A stretch of 64,000 nucleotides of DNA from Cacajao melanocephalus (GCA_963573385.1 CAUYLG010041490.1:90532-154531), one strand, 5' to 3'. Shown: positions 17,601 through 33,700, counted from the first letter of the stretch. The notes: a model not told the origin generated them from the letters alone. Numbers and translations are program-made.

Positions 17601-17879
17601 GGGCGTAGTCGGGCTGGCTGGAAAACGAGGCAGAAGCAGCAGAAGTCAGATCATAAAAAAGCCGTGTAAGCCGGGCCAAGGAGTTTAGATTTGGTCTCAA
17701 CGGCAATGGGGACTGATGTCAGGCTATGTTGTCAGGGACAGTAAGTAAAAGAGCACATTTAGGAGTGAGACAGAGTCAAGATGCCATATCTGAAATCATA
17801 CCTTCTCACAGACACAGCTACTGGCTTATCCAAATCCTGTCTGTTTTGCCTTGTGTTGACTATGTCATTTGCATAATGC

Positions 17880-18040
17880 AGTGGTTCTTAACCCTGGCTA
17901 CACAGTGGTATCACCTGGGCAACTCTGAAAAAATAATGATGCTGGGCCCCCACCCCCAGCCATTCTGATTTATTTGGTTGGGAATGAAGCCCAGGCATCT
18001 GTATCTAAAAAAACTCTCTAAGTCTGAGTTGAGAACCCGC
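17880..18040 (+). mobile_element. MER5B-like hAT-Charlie element
   Basis: Imperfect terminal inverted repeats gtggttcttaaccctgg and gagttgagaaccc, with ggtatcacctgggcaactct and ccccacccccagccattctg inside. Confidence 0.75.
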
Positions 18041-18124
18041 GTAAAGGAGGATGAGCAGAGAGACCAAAGAGGAGGCAAGTCAACAACGACTGAGACCCTG
18101 TCATTCTGAAGTGTCACAGCATAC

Positions 18125-18270
18125 TTTCTTAAACTGTGAAGGATCTCCAGGACAACCAAGTTCAGCCTCCCATTTACAAATGGAGACACTGAGTCCCAAA
18201 TACATAACACGCAAGGATGCATGGCTGGCTAGACACAGAGCTGGCTCCAGACCCCGCCAGGCTGACCCTG
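18125..18270 (+). repeat. MIR fragment
   Basis: Contains cccatttacaaatggagaca, ctgagtcccaaat and ctggctccagacc, the order seen in MIR. Confidence 0.6.
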
Positions 18271-18629
18271 TGGTGATCGGTACAATGGTCAAGTTCAAGC
18301 CTATGGGGGGCAATGGCTCTAATGCCAGTTACTATGCACTGAATAGCATTATGTGCCAAAGAGTGGGCTGGCTGCTATAAGGGTTTGTGTCTCACTTTAC
18401 AGTGAGGTCAGGGAAATCACTGGTAGACTGAGAAGATACCCTACACTACACTGAACCAAACTAAATCGAAACACCCCAAGACTTCTGAGGTTCTTTTCAA
18501 ACTACTGGCACAACCGTACAGAGGCCTAAGGAAGGATGGGAGAGAGGATTACCAGGGCAATGGAAACCTCTGGGAAGTGTAGTACACGTGAGGTTTCATC
18601 TCCATATTTACCTTGTAACTCTTGTTCCG

Positions 18630-18775
18630 TTATGTGCTGTGTCCCTACACTTAATCCTGAAAACTCTTATGGCATTTGTCGCTTTACAGCTAAGGAAGTT
18701 TAGTCTGAAGAGGCTGCCAACTCTCCTGAAGCTGCCTTCTGGCTCCAGGCTCTCTACCCCCCACCCTTCCCATGC
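18630..18775 (+). repeat. MIR fragment (weak)
   Basis: The pattern acacttaatcctgaaaactctta...ttacagctaaggaagttt...gaagaggctgccaactc is MIR-like. Confidence 0.5.
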
Positions 18776-18779
18776 TGTG

Positions 18780-21079
<2,300 letters not shown>

Positions 21080-21104
21080 TCAAAAGAATTGACTTAAGTA
21101 GACT

Positions 21105-21340
21105 TTTTGTTCCTTCATTTACTGAATGCCCACCATGTTCCCCATGCTCTTTGGGGCCTCTTAAACTGGGAGCATTATGGTCCCATTAAGTGTCATAGAA
21201 GGACAGAGGACAGGAAACCAGCCAGCTCAGGCAGGCAGGGAAGGCCTTCTGCTGTAGGCAATGACTGTGCAGGGTTTGGACGAAGGGGAAGAAGGGCACA
21301 GGGGCTTGGAGAAGAGATTTTAACATGAGGGCTCAGCTGG
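21105..21340 (+). repeat. L2 fragment
   Basis: Contains cattta-ctgaatgcccaccatg, then ggacagaggacaggaa, gcagggaaggccttct and gaagggcacagggg, an L2-like order. Confidence 0.6.
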
Positions 21341-21639
21341 AGGGAGGCCACAGAGGCAGGAAAGAACATCATGTGTGATGGGTGAGGTGCAGACACAGCC
21401 AAGGCAGAGTATCTCTCTCAGTATTGGGCTAAGCGGGGTAGGTAAGGGCGCCATTAGTCACAAGAGTTTTGGCGCAGCCCGTCAGCCATGTCTTAGGAAC
21501 TTCCTGGCATGCTCAGCTCCAAGACCCATAGACCTGGGTTTAAAACTTGCCCTGAGTTTTGATTTCTCCACCTGAGCGATGGGATAAGACCCAGCTCAAA
21601 TAACTCTCATGAGGAATAAGTGGATATCTAATAAACCCT
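21341..21639. other. Unassigned intronic sequence
   Basis: Possibly a continuation of the L2 or a separate MIR start. No gene. Confidence 0.4.
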
Positions 21640-21815
21640 ACGTTGAACTGAGTGTTCACCTAGGCAGGGCACAGTACAGAGTCTTGACAACTCCACGAGG
21701 TCGGTACTATTATCCCCGTTTTACAGACAAGGACACCCAGCCAACGAATCCACGGTGAAGCCATAATTCACAACCAGGAGGCTGGACTGCAGAACCCAGC
21801 TGGGATCCACACCCT
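21640..21815 (+). repeat. MIR
   Basis: The order gagtgttcacctaggcaggg, ggtactattatccccgtttt, acagacaaggacaccc and aaccaggaggctggactgc follows MIR closely. Confidence 0.8.
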
Positions 21816-22319
21816 CACTGTGGCCATTCTGCTGCTCAGTAAAGCCTTGATAAATGCTGACAGGTCTGCATCCTTGGGAGATGATGTGCTATGCCGAAAC
21901 AGAGTTCTGACCGAATGGAAAATCCTGCCTGCATCTTGAATTGAAAGAAAACTCTGAAGATCACCTGCAGCCTGTTCTTCGATTCGAGTGTTTGTTTAAA
22001 CATGATTTCTAGGGCGAATGGCTATTTGTCTAAGATCAATCCAGGATCAGAACATCATACCCTCCCTGGGAAGCCCAGTTTGGTATATTTTCAGCTAGAA
22101 CAGTTTCTGTTTAGGTTTTCCCTGGCTTTTTATTTGGGCAGGCGAGCATGAACATATGCACAGAGCCTGCTCCCACAGCCCACGCCCACCCTCCTCCCAA
22201 CACTGCTCTATATTTGGAGGTATTTCTGACACAGCCCTTAGTCTCTTCTCTCAATTTAAAACTCCGTAATATGTTTTCAATTTCACAATAATTACTATTC
22301 AGAGAAAAAAATGTTAAAA
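21816..22319. other. Unassigned intronic sequence, no gene seen
   Basis: No recognised repeat or exon. Confidence 0.5.
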
Positions 22320-22760
<441 letters not shown>

Positions 22761-25700
22761 CAGTCTACTGTCCCTGAAGAGTGAGGGCCATCCCCTGCTT
22801 GATGCTGTCCCTGACTCACAGTGTCTGTCTGTCCCAGAAGTCCTAGCTCCCTTCCTCCTCTGGCACCTCCTGCCAATCTTTCTCCATCTCGCAGTGGTGT
22901 TCTTTGTTACAGAACAAACTCTCTTGCATGTGTTCCTAATGAACTTAATCTGGGTTGGAAGGACTGTTTCGGTGCCTGGATTTCTCAGTATTAGTAATCC
23001 TGACTATTGGACTGGGGCCTTCCTGTGTGAAAAGACATTCTTGATTCTTCATCCGTGGTGTCAACAACTCTTAACAAATGCAACAGATTCTGAACTATGT
23101 CTGGGCAGGAGAAAAAAAAAAATGCGACAGACTCTGAGCCCATCCCCCTGTGACTGCTGCCCTCCAGGTGGCCCCATCTCTCCCTACTTGGTGATTACTT
23201 CCCTTGGTGTTTTACTGTTCCAGACTGTTGGAATTAACTTACATGTCACTGCAGTCACTTCATCATAACATCATATTAATTATATGACACTATGTGAGGC
23301 ATATGGCCGAGCCAGCTCTATTTTCAATTTAACAATTTTTGCCACTTGCAATCATGCCAGCAAAAGAACTGCCTACAATGGAAGTATTTACATCTTTTGC
23401 TTTTTACCTATAAGTGAAAAACCAGAGACTTAACACAGTCCTTAATCCAAAAAGAAAGAACTAGTAAACAGATGTAATTTACCTAGAGACTAGGTCAACA
23501 CTTTTTGGACACCTGACAGAAGATATTCTGAAGAAAATAACTGACTCTACCCTGATTCCTTCACACCCCTACCTTGCCCCTCCATACTCAGACACACACA
23601 CACACAACTTCGTAGATGGCATCAGTCAACAGAGTATCTCTTCAAATATTTAGAATATTGAAAGGTGGTTGAATGAATGAAAAGGAATGAATGATTCTAT
23701 CATTTATGACATCAGAGTGACTAGGAAGCTGAAAAACACTCAAGCTAAGCCTTGGAATGACAAAGTCAAAGGGAGGAGACGGCCTCAGAACTGTGAGCTA
23801 TGTCTCTTTTAAAGGAGGACAGAAAGCTGAAAATTGGACAAGAGTCCTATTTATACAGCTTCAAAAGTATACAGACATTTAAACGAATCTATCAAATGTG
23901 CATATAACCCAACTTTTTAAGAATGTCTAATTGCTTCTTCAAATCACAATGGAGGATGTACCTGGTTGGCTTTATGCTCTGAGAAGCTTAAGGTTTCTAA
24001 TTTATGTCGCAAGCCTATTTAAATAGTCACCAAATCAAAATGACATGTGAAAAAATATTAAGTTTATATCAGCTCATGATTCAAAGACAACACTTGTGGG
24101 TGTGTGTGGTTGGGAAATACCCAAGAAGGCGCTGACAGCATTCTGCCCTTGGGTGCACCATGGCCAACAATATACGGTCTGTAGGTGTGTGTCTTGTGCA
24201 ACCGTCTACGCCCTTCTGGGCTCAGTCGTGGTTTATCATAGTTCAAAAATTTACCCAGAGGCCTCAAGCCGGTCCATAGCCATGCTAGGTAATAGGACTA
24301 TCTATCAATATTTCTCTCTACTCATCTAAAGAAGAACAGAACGAAGCCCTAACCTGAAAATCATTTAAATAAATAAGTTTCCCAGCTAACAAGATTTCTC
24401 ATTTTTTTTCTTTTTCTTTTAAGATCATCATTTAGAGACATTGAAAAGTCTTAGGAGTAGTTTGATGGCATCACTTCCCATAACTTGTTCCACTAACTTT
24501 CCATTCAGAAGGCCTGAGTGAGAAAGAAATACTTTGCTAATTTAAAAATCTGCATAAAGAATTATCAATGGGTTCCTCAAGAGCCTGACACACAGTGTAC
24601 TTGGAAATACAAACCATACCTTCCCTGTTCAGTTTTTCTAATAGTTACAGACATCAAGCTGGGTGAAGACTGGAACTTCATTTGTTTTTAACAGGGTTCC
24701 CTAGGTTTGCTTGGTTATTACAACCTTTATTCCAGTCCATTTTCTCTGAATTCCACCCTTAATGCCATTTTATTCCTTCTGCAATGTGTCATCAAAATGA
24801 TCATGTTTTAATGAAGTATATCTTCTTTAGGGCTCCTAAGATTACAGATCCATGGGATATACTTAAAAGAGCATTCTTTTTTTTTCTTTTATATTGACTG
24901 TGTTTTGCTTTGAGACTAGAAGTGTTTTCAGTTTTTAGGTAAGCTCTGAAGCCTGCAGGGCTTTCTAAGCTGTTTTTTAAAAATCAATTTTTGGAGGAGT
25001 GGAAGGGGCCTCGCCAAGTTTAATGAGGCTGGGTGGGAGTTCTGGAACACACTCAGCTCCGATCACAGAAACAAGTTCGGGCGAGCTCAAATTCACCTTT
25101 CGGTTATGAAGCCCTCCCAGCCTGGCAAGGTTTGTCACTGTTTGAAAGTGGTGGTTAGCTGTTATGTACAGTTGTAATTTATCTTCTGGATATGGAGAAC
25201 ACAATAAGAAAAGTTGCATAAGAGTAAAAATAATCATTACCACCAGAAAAGATAAACAGCAATGCTATTACTAAGCAAACTGACACTCAGTAGCAGCAGG
25301 AAGCCATTATCCAGAGACAGTGTCTTTTCCACTGTTACCACATCTTGAATAGATTCAGACAGGCTGGCAAATAGCTGATACAATTGTGGCACTGAAACAT
25401 GATTTTTAAAAAACATTTTACTTCCATCGGACTGGAGCATCTGGGTGTCTACTTTTGAAATATGAATGCATGAAAAACACACACCTTTTAAGATGACACC
25501 TGACTCTCATCCCCTGCCTGCACCAGGACCATCCCGGGTACCTTTGAAAGGCCAGCACGGAAAGCATTCTGCACCCACACAGCTGGCTGCTTTGGGGACA
25601 AACTGTCACCACTTCCTATCTCTAGGCAGCTTGAGAGTCATCTTTCAGAAGCCAAATATTGATAATTCATCTAACTGAGGCTATAAAAATCCTGCATTTT

Positions 25701-25894
25701 TAGCAAAAGAAATGGTATTTTTATAGGTGACTTATATAGTAATAACAGACTAAACCGCCTGGTAAATGTGGTGGACCAGACACTTCTAACACAGCCCAGG
25801 TTTCAGTGGAGGGCACTTACGTGGCAGTGGACCCATGGGATATCTTTCAGAGGGACTTTCTGATACTACTCATAGGAAGTTTGGGTTATTTATT
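22761..25894. other. About 3.1 kb repeat-poor intronic block, no gene seen
   Basis: There is a small (CA)n at 23590-23606, otherwise unique-looking. A 176-codon open frame (22738-23268, plus) begins in the MIR and resembles no family. Low repeat content makes this a reasonable place to look for conserved regulatory elements. Confidence 0.5.
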
Positions 25895-25895
25895 A

Positions 25896-26015
25896 ATTTA
25901 TTTCAGAGACAGAGTCTCCCTGTGTTTCCCAGGCTGGTCTTGAAGTTCTGCCTTCAAGCAATCCTCCCACCTGGCCTCCCAAAGTGTTGGGATCACAGGC
26001 CACTGTGCCTGTGCC
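25896..26015 (-). repeat. Alu-monomer-like fragment, minus orientation
   Basis: The sequence agagacagagtctccctgtg...gcctcccaaagtgttggga is only about 120 bp, old monomer-like (FLAM/FRAM type) or a truncated Alu. Confidence 0.75.
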
Positions 26016-27085
26016 TGATCTGTTATCGTTGTTTTTTAATCCCGAATTTTTAAATGAAAACTATAACATCATGGTTTTGGAGCTGGGGGGAAAGGTTACT
26101 TTCCACATCGGCCTAATAAAAAAGATTCCCCCAGCTAGAGAATAACTTGCACAGGATTTTCTTCCAGCCAAGCACACACACAGCATAGGTACCCCTGAAA
26201 GGAGATGTGTGAGATTCACGGGCTGGGCTGTATGAAATAACATCTAAAATTCCAAACCCCTTTGAATGGAATTGTTCTCAAGACACAGTAAGTGGAGCAT
26301 ATTTGTCATATGTTAACGTTATAAGAGACTATCTCAATCTTCTATGAAATACCTACAAATTTTTCAAAAGAGTAAATCCATCACGTAGTTTACTATTATA
26401 AAGGTTCTTTCTGGTAGGATGAGGGTAAACTCGAAATACGATGAAAAAACAGAGCAAAAGTGACTGGGGTGTTGTTGCTCAATGACACTATTCATGAGTG
26501 ATCAAAAACAAGTATAGTCAGTATTATTGTCCCAAGCGACGTGGATCGTGCCAGAGTCAACAGGAAAGGCCGCACTCTGCCAGTGAGTCTCCTGCCACTC
26601 CACCATCGTGCCCAAGGTACTGCACAGTGACGCGTTTATGTTTCACCACCTTTCTCTGCAGCTCAGGTACCCAACTTGGAGAGGCATGTGGAATGCAGGG
26701 AAACTTATTAAAACTAAAGATTTCCCTCACAACCTGGGAGACAGAGATTAAGTAAACAGTAGGTGGAGCTGAGGAATCTGCATCATTTCAAGTACCCTGA
26801 GATGATCCTGATAGAGGGGGATTAGGGAAAAGCTATCAATTGGAGGAAAGCATTCTGAAGGCAGGGTCACTCTTCTGTTAATCTGGTTCATTGCTCTTTC
26901 CCTCCAGGGTAATTTCTTTCTGGTTTGTGCCTTGAAGAACAAAGGATGTAAATATTTGCTGTCCAGATTGGACTAGGCCAGGCAGTTCCTAAGGCTGCTC
27001 TACCACCTGAAGACTCAAAATGTTTCACTTTCACGCTGCAGCTGCCCTGGGGTGGCTGAGTTGCTCCAGGTCATAAAGGGAGATA
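26016..27085. other. Unique-looking intronic stretch, no gene seen
   Basis: No recognised feature. Confidence 0.5.
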
Positions 27086-27089
27086 CTAA

Positions 27090-27165
27090 GCAAAATTCAT
27101 TCACATTTGACAAATATTTATCAAGCATTTGCTCTGTGCCAGGCACTGAAGACTACTGGTGGATC
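27090..27165 (+). repeat. L2 3'-end fragment
   Basis: The pattern attcattcacatttgacaaatatttatcaagcatttgctctgtgccaggcac is typical L2. Confidence 0.75.
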
Positions 27166-27211
27166 TGTTATTTGTTTTTAAACCTAGGGCACAGGTTTAG
27201 AGGGCATTTCC

Positions 27212-27481
27212 TTTTTTTTTGAGACGGAGTCTCGATCTGTGGCGTGATCTCGGCTCACTGCATTTCCGCCTCCCGGGCTCAAGTGATTCTCATGCCTCAG
27301 CTTCCTGAGTAACTGAGTCTACAGGCATGTGCCACCACTCCCAGCTAATTTTTGTATTTTTAGTAGATACGGGGTTTCACCAGGTTGCCCAGGCTGGTCT
27401 TGAACTCCTGAGCTCAAGTGATCCACCCACCTTGGTTTCCCAAAGTGCTGGCATTACAGACGTGAGCCACCGTGCCCAGCC
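27212..27481 (-). repeat. Alu with internal deletion
   Basis: An antisense Alu with a short T head. About 25 bp after gtctcgatctgtgg are missing (the cccaggctggagtgcag block). It ends gtgcccagcc. Flanks agagggc and ggagggc. Confidence 0.92.
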
Positions 27482-28375
27482 TAGGAGGGCCTATTTTTAA
27501 AATAAAAATTTAAACAAAGTTTCCTGGATTGGTGTGTGAGTCTGTGCATGCGTGTGTGCTTACATGTGTTCCGTGTAGAAGGAGTGAACCTTGAGTGTTG
27601 CACTGGTTGTTGCATTGGTGGGGTGTTTTGGGGTCTACTATTCCATTAGCAACAAGAAGGGAGGGCACAGCAGGAGGGTGGTGACTAACACAGCCATGGG
27701 CCTCGATCCTCCCAGCCTGGAGAGCAACCCTCAGTATCCCAGCATGGTCCAGTGTACCATTCTTTCCGGTGGATAGAAGCTGGTCACTGACTGTTGCTAA
27801 CAATTTTCTCTTCATAGGTACACACAGCCAGACACCAGACAAGTGGCAAGGTCATGGTCCAAAGCCAACTTTGTCCCTGGCTACAGGCACACTTGTACAC
27901 TGGACTGAAAAAAAGGGAACTCCAGAAACCCACAGGCAAATAAGAACAAGGTCCGCTTATCCCATTGCCCAGTCCAAGGCGGTCCTTTCCAGACTGTTCC
28001 AAGTCATGACACACACACAAAATGCTGGTGCCGTATTTGTATGACACTAGGGTAGCAAGCGAAGTTTTGTTCATGGCAGGAAGTGACTGGTCCGGTGCTC
28101 TGGTTACCTTGGGGGCTAAAGGGCTCCATATGAGTAACCCGTGTCCCAGCACTAACAGAGATGCCCTTGGCTAGGGAATAAGACGAAGGCTGCCTTGAGA
28201 AGAAAGTGGCTTGAAATACTGTAGAAAACTTGACCTTTTGTCTGAAAACCACTCTTAGAACACAGTTCCGAAAGGGGTGTGTTGGACTACATGGCTGAAC
28301 ATGGGAAACATTTAAAAATCCTGTGCCCAGTCTCTGCCCCAGACCAGTAAAATTGGGATCCAAAGATCCCATTTG
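27482..28375. other. Unique-looking intronic stretch, no gene seen
   Basis: Overlapping open frames on both strands (27510-28152) match nothing known to me. Confidence 0.5.
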
Positions 28376-28670
28376 GGCTGGACACGGTGGCTCATGCCTA
28401 TAACCGCAGCACTTTGGGAAGCCAAGGTGGGATGCTCACTTGAGCCAGGAGTTCGAGACCAGTCTAGGCAACAAAGTAAGACTTCGTCTCTACAAAAACA
28501 TAAAAAATTAGCCAGGTGTGGTGATATGCACCTGTAGTCCCAGTTACTTGAGAGGCTAAGGTGGGAGGATTGCTTGAGCCCAGGAGGTTTATGCTGCAGT
28601 GAACTGTGTTTGCACTACTGTACTCCAGCCAGGGCAATAGGGTAAAACCCTATCTGGGAAAAAATTGGAA
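28376..28670 (+). repeat. Alu (old, AluJ-like)
   Basis: Sense Alu, diverged, from ggctggacacggtgg to ctatctgggaaaaaa. Confidence 0.92.
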
Positions 28671-28763
28671 TCTTTGAGGGGTAGGGGCAGGCAACTTTTT
28701 TTGTTATTGTTGAGAGCCAGTTGATTCTAACCTGCCCCTAAGTTTGAAAACCATTGTTATCAG

Positions 28764-29027
28764 GCTGGGAGCCCTGACTCATGCCTATAATTGGAGTACT
28801 CTGGGAAGCCAAGGAGGGTGTATTGCTTGAGCCCAGGAGTTCAAGGTCAGCCTGGGCAACATGGTGAAACCCTGTCTCTATAAAAAATTAAAAACTAATC
28901 GGGCGTGGTGGTGCGTGCCTGTAGTCCCAGCTACTCGGTGGAAGGATGGCTTGGGCCTGGGAGGTAGGATCATGCCACTGCACTGTAGGCTGAGTGACAG
29001 AACAAGACATTGTCTCAAAAAAAAAAA

Positions 29028-29058
<31 letters not shown>

Positions 29059-29080
29059 GAGGAAATAAATTAAGAAAGAG
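28764..29080 (+). repeat. Alu with poly(A)-(GAA)n tail and target-site duplication
   Basis: Sense Alu with a deletion in the right monomer. The tail is about 18 A then seven GAA units. The flanking aaccattgttatcag is perfect at 28749-28763 and 29081-29095. Confidence 0.96.
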
Positions 29081-29164
29081 AACCATTGTTATCAGAGGAG
29101 GAAAGAATAAGCATCATGGAGTCAGAGTGGAAGCCAGAGGCCTGGCTCTTACCCCATATCCCAA

Positions 29165-29300
29165 AGAAAACTGACTCTTAAGGTGAAGCCACTTAGCCTC
29201 TCAGAGTTTCAGAGCTCCTCTCTGTAAACTGGGATAAATACAGTCCTTACCTATAAGGTTATATGAGATCATCTATGCAATGAGCCTTTGAATTTAACTT
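29165..29300 (-). repeat. MIR fragment, minus orientation
   Basis: Contains ccacttagcctctcagag, tctgtaaactgggataaata and ttatatgagatcatctatgc, the MIR antisense pattern. Confidence 0.75.
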
Positions 29301-29384
29301 TATAATTTAAATAGCATTACTCAATTATTTTCCCTTCACTGTTTTGAGGATCTGGCCTCTAAGTACAATATTTTATCCAATCAT

Positions 29385-29590
29385 TAATTTATATATTGAA
29401 CAGACTTGTGAATGTCCACCCTGTGGCTGGCATGCTACCAGGTCCCAAGGATACAGGATGAAAAATAAGTGAGAAAGGGCTTTCCAGGGAGAGGATTTCT
29501 GTCTATGATGAGAATGAGTTTTGGGAAAGTGAGAAGTTACTGGAAGCTGAGCATATGACCCAGAGTCCCGCCCTGAGCTAGTTCCCATTA
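29385..29590 (+). repeat. L2 fragment
   Basis: The sequence attgaacagacttgtgaatgtccaccctgtggctggcatgctaccaggtcccaaggatacagg follows L2, though diverged. Confidence 0.6.
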
Positions 29591-29949
29591 GGATACCCAG
29601 TATGACTCAGAAGCCACTGCCCTGCCATCAAAGGCCCTGGCAGGGGTGTGAACGTGAGATGTCTATGACTGGCAGAGTGGCCTTCAGCTTCATAGATCAA
29701 GTGTGATTCGTGATACAGAAGTGACAAAGATCTGCTTCTAAATCTAAACTAACATGCAAACTAGGTTTTGTCTTAAAAACTTAGATGAACAAATAAAGAT
29801 GTATTTTGGGGGGAAAAACATGTAGGAATGAAATTAGTTTTAATATAGGGAGAAAACTATATGTCAAAGTGGGCTTACTTATGCGTTCTTTTTCTTTTTT
29901 GTTCTAGAAAAAGAACATCTAGATGTCACACTTCCATCTCGATGTTGTT

Positions 29950-30260
29950 TTTCTTTTTAAAAAAATTTTTGTGGGTACATAGTAGGTATATATATATTTA
30001 TGGGGTACATGAGATACTTTGAAACAGGCATGTAGTGCATAATAATCACGTCATGGTGGTATCCGTCCCCTCAAGCATTTATCCTTTGTGTCACAAGCAA
30101 TCCGATTATAACTTTTAGTTATTTTTAAATGTGCAATTAAATTAGTATTGACTGTAGTCACTCTGTTGTGCTACCAAGTACTAGGTCTTATTTGTTCTCT
30201 CTAGATTCTTTCTGTACCCATTAACTGTTCTCTGTTCCCCTCCATCCCCACCCCACTAAT
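29950..30260 (-). mobile_element. L1 3' UTR fragment, antisense
   Basis: The pattern tttgtgggtacatagtaggt, ttatggggtacatgagat, atccgtcccctcaagcattt and gttgtgctaccaagtactagg is the antisense L1 (L1MA/PB-type) 3' UTR. Confidence 0.8.
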
Positions 30261-30266
30261 CTGAAT

Positions 30267-30307
30267 GCAATAAGCAAAATGCGCAGTTACTTCTGCACCA
30301 ACGTAAA
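30267..30307. mobile_element. Half of a MADE1 (mariner MITE)
   Basis: The sequence aaatgcgcagttacttctgcaccaacgtaa matches one terminal half of the 80-bp MADE1 palindrome. The other half is missing. Confidence 0.55.
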
Positions 30308-30369
30308 TATTTTTCTTAATATCACTACTCATTGAAACCCTGCTTGCTAGTTGTTTACTTGTTTATTGG

Positions 30370-30480
30370 CTGTCCTTCTTCCTCCCCCAGGTAAACCATA
30401 AGAGCAAATACTTTTGTTGGTAACTATTTATGACCTGGCAGATGAGGCGCACACAATAAATCTGTTGAATAAATGAAAGA
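30370..30480 (-). repeat. L2-like 3' end, antisense
   Basis: Contains aaaccataagagcaaatac and aataaatctgttgaataaatg, the antisense L2 end. Confidence 0.55.
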
Positions 30481-30483
30481 ACA

Positions 30484-30790
30484 GGCTGGGCACGGTGGCT
30501 CACACACCTGTAATCCTAACACTTTGGGAGGCTGAGGTGGGAGGATCACTTGAGGCCAGGAGTTTGAGACCAGCCCTAGCAACATAGTGAGACCCCCCAT
30601 CTTTACAAAAAATAGAAAAATTAGTCAGGTACAGTGGTGCATGTCTGTAGCCCTAGCTACTCAGGAAGTTGAGGTGGGAGGATCATTTAAGGCCAGGAAT
30701 TCAAGGCTACAGTGAGCTATGATCCTGCTACCGCCCTCCAGCCTGGATGACAGAGCAAGATCCTGTCTCAAAAACCAACCAAAGCAAACC
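30484..30790 (+). repeat. Alu
   Basis: Sense Alu from ggctgggcacggtgg to an A-rich tail broken by C. Flanks aaatgaaagaaca and aaatgaaaaacaca suggest the duplication. Confidence 0.94.
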
Positions 30791-30799
30791 AAATGAAAA

Positions 30800-33700
30800 A
30801 CACAACAGAGGAAACTCAGGCATTGTATGGCTACCTTTCCTTTAAGTTATGTTCTAAGACAAGACTTTATGAGTTAGATCACTTTAAAAATAAGTCCTAT
30901 TTTGTTCCCTAGTGGCAAAGGCAGTTTGTGGAATCCAGCAGTTGTGCAGGGTAAGTTACCGAAGGACTGGCTTTTCAGCACTAAACATAAAATCCAGTTT
31001 CGTTTTTTTTTTTTTTTTAAGTCTTTTGAAGCCAACCATTTCATTTACTCTTTACCTATATAACTGAGGAGCAATTTTGGAAAAGCAATATTGTAAGATG
31101 AAAAGAACAGGGAGAGAAGAGGAAAAATTCTCCTATTACCCTGGAGAAACTTTCCATTTTTCATTTGCCACGTGCTTTCCCTCCTTTTAAGTCCCTCCAT
31201 AAACTAACTTTCTTTTTTCTTTTTTAAAGATTAACCCATCTTACCAATCAAAACTGTTCATCATTTTATGCATTTCCTTAGGACTTTGCATAGCAGCAAG
31301 GATATGCTCTCCTTCCATCTGTGCAGGGACTATATAGCAAAGGTTGATTTCAACTCATCTAAAAATTCCTAATAACCTATTCTGTGACTTTTAAATTTGC
31401 TATCGACACTGAGTTATAAAGCATGTGGATGCAGAAAGCAGGTTATAATAAAAAGCTCTCTATTCAATGCCATGCAGTGATTCTGAGAGCAAGTTTACCT
31501 AATAAATGGAATCCATTTATGTTTGGCATTTCTGTTGACATCCTAAAACACAGGCCTGCGTGATGAGACTGCTGGATCCATGTCTAGGAACGGTAGTGTT
31601 AAAACTGGAACCGCAAAGTCATAAAAAGTGATGGCACAGAATCCCCAACCCTAATACAGGATTACAGAAAACTCCCTAGGCTGGCACACAACAATTACAT
31701 GGAAAGTCAACTATTTGAATGCAATCATCCTCTGAACGTATGCACCAGTCCCTTGTCTGACTTTCCTTTTGGTGTGGCTCCACACAAGCAATCTGGTAAC
31801 GGCTAACACATCTGAGAGTGACACACGCCAAAAGTTGGATTGCTGCTGGCAGGGCACACATGTTTGGCATCTCCGTCCTAAAGCTCCAAATGCACACACC
31901 CCTGGGTGGCCATGGGTGTCGACTGCAAGGCTGAAAGTACAGGCTCTTGCATTTTGCAATTACCTACATATGCTAGTGTGCTCAGTAACTCTACTGCTGT
32001 TTAGAAGAGACCAATTTAACATAAGCTACTTATGTGGGAGGTAACTCATGTACTGGTTTTAAAATATACAAAAGCTTTGTCCAGCAGTCAGGTTGGATGG
32101 CTCAGGGGACTGAAACATGAGATCTCACTTTTTACCTCTAGATCACTGGTTGACAGTCAGTTCTTTTAGCTAAGACCCCTGTCTTATTACCACTTGATAG
32201 GTTCGATTAATTGGTAATATCAGTCTGCTTCTTGGTTTAAAAAGTCCACATCTGGATAACCATCAATACAGCTACAATTAAGACTGTTTTTGTTGGAGGT
32301 GACAGTAGAGAATGAAATAGACCTAACTTTGAACTCAGACTTGTGCCTTCTTTTAAATCAGAAATAGAATGTATTTTCAATATTAGGCATGTGGCTAAGA
32401 GGATATTTCAGTGTCAATAGATCTTAAAGAGGCCATATGATACCAATATTAATTACTTATGAAAAATTACTTAGTTACCTAGACCTTTTATTACCAATGA
32501 TGTTAATAAAGGGTACCTTGGACTTTTGACTAAGATACAATCAGGTCTGCCCTTAAATTTTGCAGGGTCCAGGACAAGAGTGCAAATGGAGGTCTACTTT
32601 GCATACTTCTAGATATTTACAAGCTGCAAATCAAGCTAACGAGCTATTAAACAAAATACATTCTACCTTCTTTATCCATTTACAATCCTTTTTGATGGTG
32701 ATATACTTTTCTTGACTTAAAAAAATACTTATTTAATGTGAAATTATTGCAGATCTGAACTGGGTATTTTTCTTGGGGATTACAATTCAAAATAGCAGTC
32801 AGAATTGGAGACTCTTATGATCCTCTGAAAGGAATCAGTGTTTATCACCGAGATGGTGGAGATAAACCTCTGTCTCAGAAACACCTCCAAAGAGCTGTTT
32901 TGCATCTTACATACACATTGGTTAAGACAAAGTACACTACTGATGTATATAATACTTCAGTTAATTTGGAAACTTGAGTCCCTTTACCTAAAAAAAAAAA
33001 AAATCACCTGATGGAAATGAATAACAACATGAGTGGTTAACCTTGTGAGATGTAAATTTATTCACTGAATCATTTCTTTTGGTGAAATGGCCATTATGAG
33101 ATACATGAAATATTCACTGAGGAAGAGGCCTACATTCTCTTGAAGGGATCATACATCTTGGTGCCATTCAGAGCCAGATGGTGAATATCAAAACCTCTTT
33201 GGAAAACTGCAGAGGTTCCTATTTTATTGGTCTGGAGCCGGGCCTTGCATGGCTTTTTAATGCTTCCCAGGCCCTTCTAATGTTCAGCCATATAGTCCAT
33301 CATACTGCTTTCTGGGGACAAAGTTCTAAGGGTGCTCTTTAGCCAAGAGGGTAGGTTAAGTAGAGACAGAATTTTAAAAACACCTACACCATTTCAAAAT
33401 GGAGTCAAGGTTCTTTGCAGGACCTCTGACATTACAGAAAGATGGTATTGCATCTTTTAAGGTCATTTGTTACATACGAATTAGTATTTTTAAACTACAA
33501 GTGTTTTCTTTGCTTAGAAAAAGCCCTCCTCCTATCCTCTGGGTGACATTAAGGAAGCAGCAGGTGAGCATGGAACCAGGGGATCCAAGAGGGTGGGGCA
33601 GAGAACGGTCCCATAGGGCAGGAAGGGTTTGAAGAACCCCAGAATTTACAAAACTAGAATTGGAGTTATTTGTGATTCCATGGCCATGGGCAACCTAAAG

